DNA of 38,836 bases from Candidatus Omnitrophota bacterium (GTDB taxonomy: Bacteria; Omnitrophota; Gorgyraeia; Gygaellales; Profunditerraquicolaceae): positions 1 to 38,836 of the forward strand of contig VGKG01000010.1 of assembly GCA_016867115.1 (NCBI GenBank), given 5' to 3'. Below, one piece after another: positions 31,909-38,836 of this stretch; position 1 is the first letter of the stretch, and each line of letters starts with the position of its first letter. The notes beneath the pieces are model-generated. The model was not told the origin of the DNA. It searched no databases and saw only the letters and a program-made list of their open reading frames with translations. The position numbers were made by a program, and so were the translations under genes.

Positions 31909-33180
31909 CTATAGGAACTCTCTCGGGTCAGTGATCCGGCCGCGCAGCGCCGAAGCCGCTACTGTCGCCGGGGAAGCAAGATAAATAAATGCGTTAGGGT
32001 TGCCCATCCTGCCTTTGAAATTCCGGTTGGCGGTAGAGATCACCACTTCCCCGTCTGCGGGTACGCCGTTATGCGTGCCTACGCAGGGGCCGCAGCCGGG
32101 GGCCACTACAACGGCGCCGGCCCTGATAAAGGTATCGATGATCCCCAGTTTCAAGGCTTCCATCATGATAGCGCGCGAGCTGGGCGCTACGATAAACTTG
32201 ACTCCCGGGGCTATTTTTTTCGATTTCAGTATCGCCGCCGCCACCTTAAAGTCTGAGATACGGGCATTAGTGCAGGTGCCCAGGAAAGCCTCGTTGATGC
32301 TTACTCCCTTTAACTCGGCAACGGTTGTCACGTTATCCACGCTATGGGGCACGGATACCTGGGGTTTAAGTTTTGAAATATCAAACTCCAGGGTCTTCTC
32401 GTATTCTGCGCCCTTATCAGCGGTTATGGGCCGTATTTTTCTTCTGCCTTTGGCTCTTTTTTTGAGCCAGGAGAGCGTCTTTTCGTCCTGCGGCATAAAA
32501 CCGGCTTTGGCCCCCATCTCTACCGCCATATTAGCGATAGTGAAGCGGCCGTCCAGGCCCAGGCTGTCGATCGCCGGCCCATGGAACTCCACCGCCTTGT
32601 AGGTAGCGCCGTTAGCTCCGACTTTGCCGATAATGTGCAGGATGATGTCTTTTGCGTAAATGCCTTTCGGGGCTTTCCCTTTGACCACCATCCTGATCGT
32701 CTCCGGGACCCGGAACCAGTTCTTTCCCGTGGCCAGGGTGATGGCAAGGTCAGTCGAACCTACGCCGGTTGAGAATGCGCCAAGCGCACCGTATGTACAG
32801 GTATGCGAATCCGCGCCCAGTACCAGGTCTCCGGGCAGGATCTGGCCTGACTCCGGGATCACCTGATGGCATACTCCGCAGCCGATATCGTAAAGGCCGG
32901 TGCGGGAATCCCGGGCAAAGGCGCGCATTTTTTTATGCACCCGGGAAACCCCTTCGTTCGGAGAGGGAGCGCTGTGGTCGATCACCATGCAGAAAGGGGC
33001 CTGAAGTTTTTCTATGCCCAGTTCCTTTATCCGGTCGATGATGATCGCGGAGGTGCCGTCCTGGCCGAAACAGAAATCGACCCTGCAGACGGCAAAATCC
33101 CCTGCTTTAAGGGTTTTTCCTGCGTGGCTGCTTAGGATCTTCTCGGCGATTGTATTACCCATGACATGTCTTTGGCTCAT
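31909..33180 (-). CDS. Aconitase-superfamily large subunit (LeuC/HacA type)
   Basis: 423 residues, the length of archaeal-type LeuC/HacA. The three 4Fe-4S ligands are in GTCTNAR and PGCGPCVGTH; GADSHTCTYGALGAFSTGVGSTD is the other family signature. It dehydrates and rehydrates a tricarboxylate-like substrate with the small subunit encoded at 30347-30850. The start is uncertain: MGNTIAEKIL at 33162 matches where family members begin, while 33180 gives six extra residues; neither has a good ribosome-binding site. Substrate could be isopropylmalate, homocitrate or citrate; the following IDH-family and malate dehydrogenase genes favour an aconitase-like role. Confidence 0.9.
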   Translation of the reverse strand: MSQRHVMGNTIAEKILSSHAGKTLKAGDFAVCRVDFCFGQDGTSAIIIDRIKELGIEKLQAPFCMVIDHSAPSPNEGVSRVHKKMRAFARDSRTGLYDIGCGVCHQVIPESGQILPGDLVLGADSHTCTYGALGAFSTGVGSTDLAITLATGKNWFRVPETIRMVVKGKAPKGIYAKDIILHIIGKVGANGATYKAVEFHGPAIDSLGLDGRFTIANMAVEMGAKAGFMPQDEKTLSWLKKRAKGRRKIRPITADKGAEYEKTLEFDISKLKPQVSVPHSVDNVTTVAELKGVSINEAFLGTCTNARISDFKVAAAILKSKKIAPGVKFIVAPSSRAIMMEALKLGIIDTFIRAGAVVVAPGCGPCVGTHNGVPADGEVVISTANRNFKGRMGNPNAFIYLASPATVAASALRGRITDPREFL

Positions 33181-33224
33181 CTATCGTTCAAAGCGCATCT
33201 CGCATGGCGAGACAGTCCCTACTG

Positions 33225-34400
33225 CTAAAGCTTATTGAGCCAGTCCTCCAGGCGGTCCATACCCTTTTTGATCTGATCCAGTCCGGTGGCAAAGCTGATG
33301 CGGATATAGTCGTCCCTTCCGAAGCCGTCACCGGGGATCAGCGCGACAAACCTTTCTTCTAATAGACGCGAGGCAAAAGTATTGGAATCCAGGCCCGTGT
33401 CGCTGATGTCGCAGAAAATGTAAAATGCGCCCTGCGGAGGGACAAAAGTTATTTTTTTTATCGCCTTAAGTCGCGAGGCGCAGTAGTCCCTCCTTTTCTG
33501 GAACTCCTGGCAGAGCTTCTTTGAGAAGTCATCCGGTGCTTCCAGGGCCGCAGCCGCGGCTTTTTGGGCGATAGAGGTGGGGTTTGATGTCGAATGGTCC
33601 TGCAGGCGCGAGATGGCCTCTGCGATGTCTTTTGGCGCGCCAAGATAGCCGATGCGCCAGCCGGTCATGGAGTAGCTCTTGGACATGCCGTTGACGGTGA
33701 CGCAAAGGTTATAGATCGCTTCGCTGATGCCGGCGATGGACTCATGCCTCAGGCCGCCGTAGATGAGCTTTTCGTATATCTCATCGCTGACCACAAGCAC
33801 CTTTTTTTCGGCGCAGATGCGGGCGATCTCTTTCAATTCGGCTAATTTGTAGACCGAGCCGGTAGGGTTAGACGGGCTGTTCAGGATGAAGACCTTGGTC
33901 TTGCCCGAAATATGCTTTTCCAGCTCTTTCGGGGTGACCCTGAAATTATCTTTTTCCTGTGTCCGGATGAAGCGCGGCGTGCCTTCGCATAAACGGACCA
34001 TCTCCGGGTAGCTTACCCAGTAAGGCGAAGGGATGAGGACTTCATCTCCCGGATTGACCAGGACCATCAGGGTATTGAAGATGCTGTGCTTTGCCCCGCA
34101 GGAGACGACGATCTGTTCCGGCTGGTAGTCGAGATCATTGTCTTTTTTGAACTTTTTTGAGATGAGTTGTTTTAATTCAGGCGTGCCTGTCGAAGGGGTG
34201 TACTTGGTGAAACCGCTGTCAATAGCTTCGATCGCGGCGGTCTTGATGAAATCAGGGGTGTCAAAGTCGGGCTCGCCGGCGGCAAAGTTGACCACGTCCT
34301 TGCCTTCGGCCTTTAATTTTTTGGCCTTTGAGGTTATGGCCAGGGTTGTGGATGGGCTTACATTTTTTAAACGAGCAGCAAGCCGCGTTTCGATGCGCAT
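33225..34400 (-). CDS. Aspartate aminotransferase-like PLP enzyme (class I/II, subgroup Ib)
   Basis: 391 residues. FAAGEPDFDTPD near 40, CGAKHSIFN, IPSPYWVSYPEM, LNSPSNPTGSVY, VVSDEIYEKLIY, the PLP lysine in NGMSKSYSMTGWRIGYLG and the carboxylate-binding Arg in IRISFATG are all typical of thermophile-type AspC (AspAT Ib). Transfers the amino group between aspartate and 2-oxoglutarate, linking to oxaloacetate made by the nearby malate dehydrogenase. It follows rplQ by 16 bases, so it may be read with the ribosomal operon. Confidence 0.92.
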   Translation of the reverse strand: MRIETRLAARLKNVSPSTTLAITSKAKKLKAEGKDVVNFAAGEPDFDTPDFIKTAAIEAIDSGFTKYTPSTGTPELKQLISKKFKKDNDLDYQPEQIVVSCGAKHSIFNTLMVLVNPGDEVLIPSPYWVSYPEMVRLCEGTPRFIRTQEKDNFRVTPKELEKHISGKTKVFILNSPSNPTGSVYKLAELKEIARICAEKKVLVVSDEIYEKLIYGGLRHESIAGISEAIYNLCVTVNGMSKSYSMTGWRIGYLGAPKDIAEAISRLQDHSTSNPTSIAQKAAAAALEAPDDFSKKLCQEFQKRRDYCASRLKAIKKITFVPPQGAFYIFCDISDTGLDSNTFASRLLEERFVALIPGDGFGRDDYIRISFATGLDQIKKGMDRLEDWLNKL

Positions 34401-34416
34401 AAGCGATGGGCGACTT

Positions 34417-34977
34417 TTATAAGGAGTCCCTCTCCTTCTTGAATATGCTCTTTATCCCCCCGAAGAACTTTTTCTGCGGTTTTTGGGTCTTAGGATGCTT
34501 TTCTTCTTTGACTGCGGTTTCGGTGCGCGGCCTTGCCTCTTCGGCAGGCGTCTCCCTGCCGGCCTCGGGTTTTTTCGGCATTTCAGCAGCTTCTTTCTTC
34601 GGCTTTTTGGCTTCTTTTTTCTTTATCTCCGTAAGTTCCCAGAGGACTACCGAAGTAGAGTCTCCGCGCCTGATCCCCAGCGGAATGATCCGGGTGTAGC
34701 CTCCCTGGTATTTGCTGAAACGCGGCCCGATCTCGGTGAAGAGATGGCTGACCAGCGCATGGTTACCCAATATGCTGTAGGCCACCCTTTTCGAAGCCAG
34801 GTCGTTCTGCTTGGCCAGTGAGATGAGTTTTTCCGCCAGCGGCCGCGCAGCCTTGGCCTTTGAAAGCGAAGTCCTGATGCTCTGGTAAGTGATCAGGTTC
34901 TGTGCCAGGCTCCTTATGGTGGCCTTGCGCCAGCTGGTGAAGCGGTTCAATCTCGATCTTTTCTTTGCGTGTCTCAT
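34417..34977 (-). CDS. rplQ: Ribosomal protein L17 with charged C-terminal extension
   Basis: 186 residues. The first 115 are standard L17 (MRHAKKRSRLNR, RKATIRSLAQNLI, GGYTRIIPLGIRRGD). The last 70 are an added low-complexity tail rich in Lys, Glu, Ala and Pro, ending KKFFGGIKSIFKKERDSL, which could be an amphipathic basic helix. L17 lines the polypeptide exit tunnel region of the large subunit. Last gene of the ribosomal/alpha cluster, 24 bases after rpoA, with a GGAG site. Confidence 0.96.
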   Translation of the reverse strand: MRHAKKRSRLNRFTSWRKATIRSLAQNLITYQSIRTSLSKAKAARPLAEKLISLAKQNDLASKRVAYSILGNHALVSHLFTEIGPRFSKYQGGYTRIIPLGIRRGDSTSVVLWELTEIKKKEAKKPKKEAAEMPKKPEAGRETPAEEARPRTETAVKEEKHPKTQKPQKKFFGGIKSIFKKERDSL

Positions 34978-35001
34978 TTTATCTCCGTAAAACGTTTAAG
35001 G

Positions 35002-35994
35002 TCAGACCTTTTTCAGCTTTTTCGGGTCCACCTGCATCCCCAGTGTCAGCCCCATTGCGGCAAGCAGTTCTTTTATCTCGGTAAGCGACTTTTTCCCGAA
35101 GTTCTTGAAACTGAGCATCTCGTCTTCGGTCTTCTTCACCAGGTCGGCGATAGATTTGATGCTTGCTTCCCTGAGGCAGTTGGAGCTTCTTACGGAGAGC
35201 TCAAGTTCTGAGATGGGCAGCCTGAGCTTCTCGTAGAGCGCAATCTCTTCCTTGGTCATCTCCGGTTCTTCCTCGATCGCCTCTTCGGGCAGCTGGCCGA
35301 AGTTGACAAAGATATCCAGGTGGCGCTGGAGTATGTTTGAGGCATAAAGCAGGGCGTCTTTGGGATTGATCGCTCCGTTGGTCCAGACCTCCACGACCAG
35401 TTTGTCATAATCAGTGCGCTGGCCGACGCGGGTGTTCTCCACGTAGTAATTCACCTTTCTTATCGGAGTGAAGATCGAGTCGATAGGGACGACCCCTACC
35501 GTCTTTTCCTCCTTCTTGTTCAGTTCCGCAGGCACGTAACCGCGTCCGCGGGAGACTTCCATCTCTACCTGGAACTTCGTATCCTTGGTGAGGGTGGCGA
35601 TGTGCAGTTCGGGGTTGATGATCTCGATAGTCTCATCCAGCTCGATGTCCTTTGCCTTCACCTCTCCCTTTGAATCGGCCTTGATGTATATGGTCTTTGG
35701 GATTTTTGAGTGGGAGTTAAGGATCAGGTTCTTGATGTTCAGGACTATCTCCGGGACATCCTCGAGGACCCCGGGTATGGTCGAAAACTCGTGCGCTGCG
35801 CCGGTGAACTTCACCGATGTCACGGCGCTGCCTTCGATGGAGGAAAGGAGCACCCGCCTTAATGCGTTGCCGAGGGTGACTCCGTAGCCGCGTTCAAAGG
35901 GTGCGGCCGCAAACTTTCCGTATGTATCGTTATAGGTGGATTCATCGCACTCAAGCCTTTTAGGTAGCTGAAAATCGCGCCATTTTATGCCCAT
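35002..35994 (-). CDS. rpoA: DNA-directed RNA polymerase subunit alpha
   Basis: 330 residues. N-terminal dimerisation domain (FERGYGVTLGNALRRVLLSS, then GAAHEFSTIPGVLEDV) and C-terminal DNA/activator-contact domain from about 258 (LELSVRSSNCLREASI, FGKKSLTEIKELLAAMGL). The start has a strong AGGAGG six bases upstream. A 156-base gap containing palindromic and repeated sequence separates it from rpsD. Confidence 0.98.
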   Translation of the reverse strand: MGIKWRDFQLPKRLECDESTYNDTYGKFAAAPFERGYGVTLGNALRRVLLSSIEGSAVTSVKFTGAAHEFSTIPGVLEDVPEIVLNIKNLILNSHSKIPKTIYIKADSKGEVKAKDIELDETIEIINPELHIATLTKDTKFQVEMEVSRGRGYVPAELNKKEEKTVGVVPIDSIFTPIRKVNYYVENTRVGQRTDYDKLVVEVWTNGAINPKDALLYASNILQRHLDIFVNFGQLPEEAIEEEPEMTKEEIALYEKLRLPISELELSVRSSNCLREASIKSIADLVKKTEDEMLSFKNFGKKSLTEIKELLAAMGLTLGMQVDPKKLKKV

Positions 35995-36017
35995 CTATTC
36001 CTCCTAGTATAATCCTC

Positions 36018-36040
36018 AAGTATAATCAATGATTATACTT
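36018..36040. repeat. 11-bp inverted repeat upstream of rpoA
   Basis: AAGTATAATCA, one central base, then TGATTATACTT: a perfect 11-bp palindrome about 25-45 bases before the rpoA start. It could be an operator or part of a repeat element; as RNA it would make only a short AU-rich hairpin. Confidence 0.75.
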
Positions 36041-36077
36041 GATTACACAGATTAAAAAGCGTAGATTGCACAGATTA
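36041..36077 (+). repeat. Intergenic repeat, inverted copy
   Basis: Its reverse complement contains TAATCTGTG(C)AATCT and ends TTAATCTGTGTAATC, the same words as the copies at 36100-36138 and 37785-37822, in the opposite orientation. Confidence 0.65.
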
Positions 36078-36099
36078 GAAACAAAACCGGATTAAGGCT

Positions 36100-36138
36100 T
36101 TAATCTGTGTAATCTGTTTTTAAAATCTGCGTAATCGT
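36100..36138 (-). repeat. Intergenic repeat, direct copy 1 (rpoA-rpsD gap)
   Basis: A 39-base sequence starting TTAATCTGTGTAATCT and ending GTAATCGT. It differs from the copy at 37785-37822 by three substitutions and one T. Confidence 0.8.
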
Positions 36139-36150
36139 AAATATCAATTT

Positions 36151-36780
36151 TTACTTCGAATACAACTCTACGATCAACTGTTCCTGAATCGGCTGCTGGA
36201 TATCCTCTTTTTCCGGAAGTCTTGAGACTTTTGCCGTCAGGTCGGCTGCGTTGAACTCAAGCCAGCGCGGTACCGATCTGTCTTTGGCCAGCTCAAGGTT
36301 ATCTTTGATCTTGTTTAAGGCCTTGTCCTTGCTCTTTATCCGGATGAGGTCGTCTTTCTCTACCAGGAAAGACGGGATATTTACTCGGCGGGAATTGACC
36401 GTGACGTGGTTGTGCCGCACGATCTGCCTTGCCTGAGACCTGGAGATGGCGCATCCGGTGCGGAAGATCACGTTATCCAGCCTTCTCTCAAGCAGCTGCA
36501 GGAGCACCTTGCCGGTTACTCCCTTAGTCTTTGAAGCCGTGCCGAAGTATTTGCGGAACTGCTTCTCCATGACCCCGTACATCCTCTTTACTTTCTGTTT
36601 TTCCCTGAGCTGCAGGCCATAGTTGGAAAGCTTTGTCCTTCTGCCCTGGCCGTGCTGGCCCGGGGCGTAAGCCCTTTTAGTGATGGGGCATTTTTCAGTG
36701 TAGCATTTCGTACCCTTAAGGAATAATTTTTCACTTTGTCTGCGGCAGAGCCGGCAGACAGCGTCTGTATAACGGCCCAT
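36151..36780 (-). CDS. rpsD: Ribosomal protein S4
   Basis: 209 residues, normal length. MGRYTDAVCRLCRRQSEKLFLKG with a CxxC pair plus ECP-like KCYTEKCP keeps the zinc-binding cysteine form of S4. The S4 RNA-binding domain reads LLQLLERRLDNVIFRTG and SRSQARQIVRHNHVTVN. It is a primary binder of 16S rRNA and often an autogenous repressor of its operon. AAGGAG overlaps the rpsK stop just upstream. Confidence 0.98.
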   Translation of the reverse strand: MGRYTDAVCRLCRRQSEKLFLKGTKCYTEKCPITKRAYAPGQHGQGRRTKLSNYGLQLREKQKVKRMYGVMEKQFRKYFGTASKTKGVTGKVLLQLLERRLDNVIFRTGCAISRSQARQIVRHNHVTVNSRRVNIPSFLVEKDDLIRIKSKDKALNKIKDNLELAKDRSVPRWLEFNAADLTAKVSRLPEKEDIQQPIQEQLIVELYSK

Positions 36781-36783
36781 AAA

Positions 36784-37173
36784 CTATACTCTCCTTTTTT
36801 TCTTGGGGCGGCAACCGTTGTGCGGGATGGGAGTCACGTCTTTGATCATGGTGATGGTCAATCCCGAAGCCTGCAGGGCGCGGATCGCGGATTCGCGGCC
36901 AAACCCCGGGCCCTTTACGTGGACATCCACTTCTTTTATCCCGATCTCCTTGGCCTTCCTGGCTGCGTCTGTGGCTGCAATCTGAGCGGCGAAAGGAGTC
37001 GATTTTTTGGAACCGCCGTAACCGACACAACCCGGGGCTGACCAGACCAGTACATTGCCCTGTTTGTCGGTAATGGTAATGATGGTATTGTTGAAACTAG
37101 CCTGAATGTGGGCTATCCCTGAGGTCACGCCTCTGGCTATTTTCTTCTTTTTTGCCTTTTCTTTTGTTGCCAT
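36784..37173 (-). CDS. rpsK: Ribosomal protein S11
   Basis: 129 residues: [22 protein letters not shown], the signature [19 protein letters not shown] and the basic [13 protein letters not shown] end. Part of the 30S platform. It follows rpsM by 27 bases and is followed by rpsD three bases on. Confidence 0.98.
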   Translation of the reverse strand: MATKEKAKKKKIARGVTSGIAHIQASFNNTIITITDKQGNVLVWSAPGCVGYGGSKKSTPFAAQIAATDAARKAKEIGIKEVDVHVKGPGFGRESAIRALQASGLTITMIKDVTPIPHNGCRPKKKRRV

Positions 37174-37200
37174 AAGTGATTTTCTCCCCTCTGAAATTAA

Positions 37201-37620
37201 CTATTTTCCCGCTGGCTTAGCTGCCGGTTTTGCCGCTGCCGTCGCCTCTTTCTTGATCACTGCCATGCCGCCCTTGCGCGGACCTTTGCGGGTGCGGGCA
37301 TTGGTGCGGGTGCGCTGGCCTCTTACCGGCAGGCCTTTTCTGTGGCGCATTCCTCTCCAGGAGCCGATCTCCGTCAGCCTTTTTATGTTCTGGGATATGT
37401 CCCGGCGCAGGTCTCCCTCGACCTTGTAACCGCTTTTCTGGATGGTCTGGGTGATTCGCGAGACTTCTTCTTCGCTTAAGTCTTTCGCCCGCTTATTCGG
37501 GTCGATCTGTGCTTCCTTAAGCAGCTCGTTTGAAACTACGCGCCCAACGCCGTATAGATACATTAAAGCGATCTCTATCCTTTTTTCCTTGGGAATGTCC
37601 ACACCTAAGATTCTCGGCAC
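37201..37620 (-). CDS. rpsM: Ribosomal protein S13
   Basis: 139 residues starting at a GTG (37620-37618) with GGAGG seven bases upstream. [22 protein letters not shown] and the C-terminal [22 protein letters not shown] signature are complete. After that comes a short Lys/Ala tail ([17 protein letters not shown]) not found in most S13, another added ribosomal tail like that of L17. Confidence 0.98.
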   Translation of the reverse strand: MPRILGVDIPKEKRIEIALMYLYGVGRVVSNELLKEAQIDPNKRAKDLSEEEVSRITQTIQKSGYKVEGDLRRDISQNIKRLTEIGSWRGMRHRKGLPVRGQRTRTNARTRKGPRKGGMAVIKKEATAAAKPAAKPAGK

Positions 37621-37649
37621 TTTAATCCTCCTAGCTAAGCTCCGCTAAA

Positions 37650-37763
37650 CTACCCCTGTTTTTGTTTATGTTTGGGATTAGTGCAGATGACCCGCACAAC
37701 GCCCCTTCTTCTGATGATCTTGCAGCGGTCACAAATCTTTCTTACTGAAGCCTTTACTTTCAT
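37650..37763 (-). CDS. rpmJ: Ribosomal protein L36
   Basis: 37 residues, normal for L36: [19 protein letters not shown], ending [13 protein letters not shown]. The zinc ligands CxxC, C and H are all present, so this is the zinc form. AAGGA lies six bases before the ATG. Position between infA and rpsM is the conserved one. Confidence 0.97.
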   Translation of the reverse strand: MKVKASVRKICDRCKIIRRRGVVRVICTNPKHKQKQG

Positions 37764-37784
37764 GTTTTCCTTTTATCTTTAGAA

Positions 37785-37822
37785 TTAATCTGTGTAATCT
37801 ATTTTAAAATCTATGTAATCGT
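37785..37822 (-). repeat. Intergenic repeat, direct copy 2 (rpmJ-infA gap)
   Basis: A 38-base near-copy of 36100-36138, same orientation, filling most of the gap between infA and rpmJ. Confidence 0.8.
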
Positions 37823-37827
37823 TTTTA

Positions 37828-38046
37828 TTATTTTATCCTGAATGTGATCCTTCCTCTTGTAAGGTCGTAGGGTGATAATTCCAGCTTTACTTTATCCCCC
37901 GGAAGGATCCTGATAAAGTTCATGCGCATCTTCCCCGAGACATGGGCGAGCACGATGTGGCCGTTCTCAAGCTCCACCTTGAACATCGCGTTCGGAAGCG
38001 CCTCGATGATCTTTCCCTCTGTCTCGATCAATTCCTCTTTTGACAT
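37828..38046 (-). CDS. infA: Translation initiation factor IF-1
   Basis: 72 residues, a single OB fold: [55 protein letters not shown]. It blocks the ribosomal A site during initiation. The start overlaps the map stop as TAATG. Confidence 0.98.
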   Translation of the reverse strand: MSKEELIETEGKIIEALPNAMFKVELENGHIVLAHVSGKMRMNFIRILPGDKVKLELSPYDLTRGRITFRIK

Positions 38047-38792
38047 TATCCTCCCGTAAGGATCCGCGCGCCTTTTTCAGTCACCGCCACCGTATGCTCG
38101 AAATGCGCAGACGGCAGGCGGTCTCTGGTCACCGCGGTCCAGCCGTTCTCCAGGATTTCCGACTCCCATGTCCCGGCATTCACCATCGGTTCTATCGCCA
38201 GCACCATCCCGCTTTTCAGTACCGGGCCCTGGTGGGCCCTCCCGAAATTGGGTATCTCCGGCTCCTCGTGCAGGGCGCGTCCTATGCCGTGTCCGACGAA
38301 CTGCCGCACGACCGAGAACCCGTTCCTCTCTACGTGACTCTGGATACTATGAGAAATATCCGATAAATTATTGCCCGGACGCGCTTCTTTGATACCGGCC
38401 TTTAAGGCCTCCCGCGCGACTTGGATCAGCTTTGCCTTCTCTGCGCTGATTACGCCTACTGCGACGGTTATTGCCGCATCCGTGAAAAAACCGTCCATAT
38501 TTACGCCCAGGTCAAGCCCCACGATATCGCCTTCACGGAGCAGGCGTTCTGAAGGTATGCCGTGCACGATCTCTTCGTTTACCGAAATGCATACGTTTGC
38601 CGGGAACCCCTTGTATCCCTTAAAGGCAGGGATAGCCCCCGCTTTTCTGATCAATTCTTGCGCAAGCGAGTCAAGAGCGGCTGTTTTTACGCCGGCGCGG
38701 CAGGCCTCTCCGAGCTTTTTTAAGACCCGGCCGCAGATCGCGCCCGAGAGCTCAAGCGCCCTTAAATCGTTTTCAGACTTTAAGGGAATCAT
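38046..38792 (-). CDS. map: Methionine aminopeptidase, type I
   Basis: 248 residues. The five metal ligands are visible: Asp in [12 protein letters not shown], Asp in the following FTDAAIT, His in [12 protein letters not shown], Glu in AIEPMV and the late Glu in [12 protein letters not shown]. It removes the initiator Met from nascent proteins. The start overlaps the preceding gene by about 20 bases. Confidence 0.97.
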   Translation of the reverse strand: MIPLKSENDLRALELSGAICGRVLKKLGEACRAGVKTAALDSLAQELIRKAGAIPAFKGYKGFPANVCISVNEEIVHGIPSERLLREGDIVGLDLGVNMDGFFTDAAITVAVGVISAEKAKLIQVAREALKAGIKEARPGNNLSDISHSIQSHVERNGFSVVRQFVGHGIGRALHEEPEIPNFGRAHQGPVLKSGMVLAIEPMVNAGTWESEILENGWTAVTRDRLPSAHFEHTVAVTEKGARILTGG

Positions 38793-38836
38793 TACGCGCC
38801 TTAGCAGATTCGATGATCTGGTTCAGGACTATTCCG
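38773..38836 (-). CDS. C-terminal end of the gene upstream of map (5' part outside window)
   Basis: Twenty codons, [20 protein letters not shown], then TGA at 38775-38773, in a different frame from map and overlapping its start. In this conserved cluster the gene before map is usually secY or adk. The GIVLN…IES…RND pattern loosely resembles the SecY tail, but too little is present to decide. Confidence 0.5.
   Translation of the reverse strand, partial: GIVLNQIIESAKARNDSLKV

Noticed and set aside
32000-32602. 200-codon open frame on the plus strand, and a similar one at 10528-11148
   Set aside because: They lie opposite the hydro-lyase large subunit and gspE, both with complete family motifs. 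No ribosome-binding site or recognisable domain is present.
33198-33212. Hairpin TCTCGC-3 bases-GCGAGA between the aminotransferase and the hydro-lyase gene as a terminator
   Set aside because: The stem is only six pairs and no U-tract follows on either strand.

Overview
The window is from a bacterium, probably an uncultivated Gram-negative one. The evidence is a canonical ribosomal protein/RNA polymerase alpha cluster at the right edge, a type II secretion (T2SS) operon and a large secreted RHS protein. The style of the T2SS genes, with GspL built as a PilM-PilN-like fusion, would fit candidate phyla such as Omnitrophota, but that placement is an impression and not shown by the sequence. Every gene I can support lies on the minus strand, so the story reads from right to left.

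Layout from right to left. (1) 38836-33225: end of an unidentified gene, then map, infA, rpmJ, rpsM, rpsK, rpsD, rpoA, rplQ and an aspartate-type aminotransferase. Two gaps in this stretch carry copies of a short intergenic repeat. (2) 33180-26202: a tightly overlapping central-carbon operon. It holds a LeuC/aconitase-type large subunit, pilT (a twitching ATPase lying between the two hydro-lyase subunits), the small subunit, an isocitrate/isopropylmalate dehydrogenase-family enzyme, malate dehydrogenase, dihydrolipoyl dehydrogenase, lipB and a free-standing 78-residue lipoyl domain. It ends in a clear intrinsic terminator. (3) 26124-21638: a promoter, a small excisionase-type DNA-binding protein, a methyltransferase fused to an alpha-oxoamine synthase, and a multi-pass membrane GAF histidine kinase. 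(4) 21607-13866: its own promoter, a secreted FN3 protein, a 2169-residue SpvB/FG-GAP/RHS protein with a permuted papain-like C-terminal domain, and an overlapping gene for a four-helix membrane protein that looks like an immunity protein. (5) 13603-12275: a Phd/RelE-type toxin-antitoxin pair with a palindromic operator, a cupin, and a two-component-system scar. (6) 12270-4465: gspE-F-G-H-I-J-K-L-M, each gene abutting or overlapping the next except for a few short gaps. (7) 4456-1: a promoter, a cyclic-di-GMP-I riboswitch, and a very large secreted S8 subtilase with Ig-like and FN3 repeats that runs off the left edge.

How the parts may work together. The T2SS, which lacks gspC and gspD here, could export the neighbouring subtilase. 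The subtilase leader carries a c-di-GMP aptamer, and the GspE N-terminus looks like the c-di-GMP-binding MshEN domain, so secretion and its possible substrate may share a second-messenger input. The RHS locus has the anatomy of a polymorphic toxin with a swapped, AT-rich toxin/immunity tip. The synthase-kinase pair resembles, in architecture only, the CqsA/CqsS and LqsA/LqsS signal synthase-receptor systems. These three proposals are inferences; the domain and motif observations behind them are direct.
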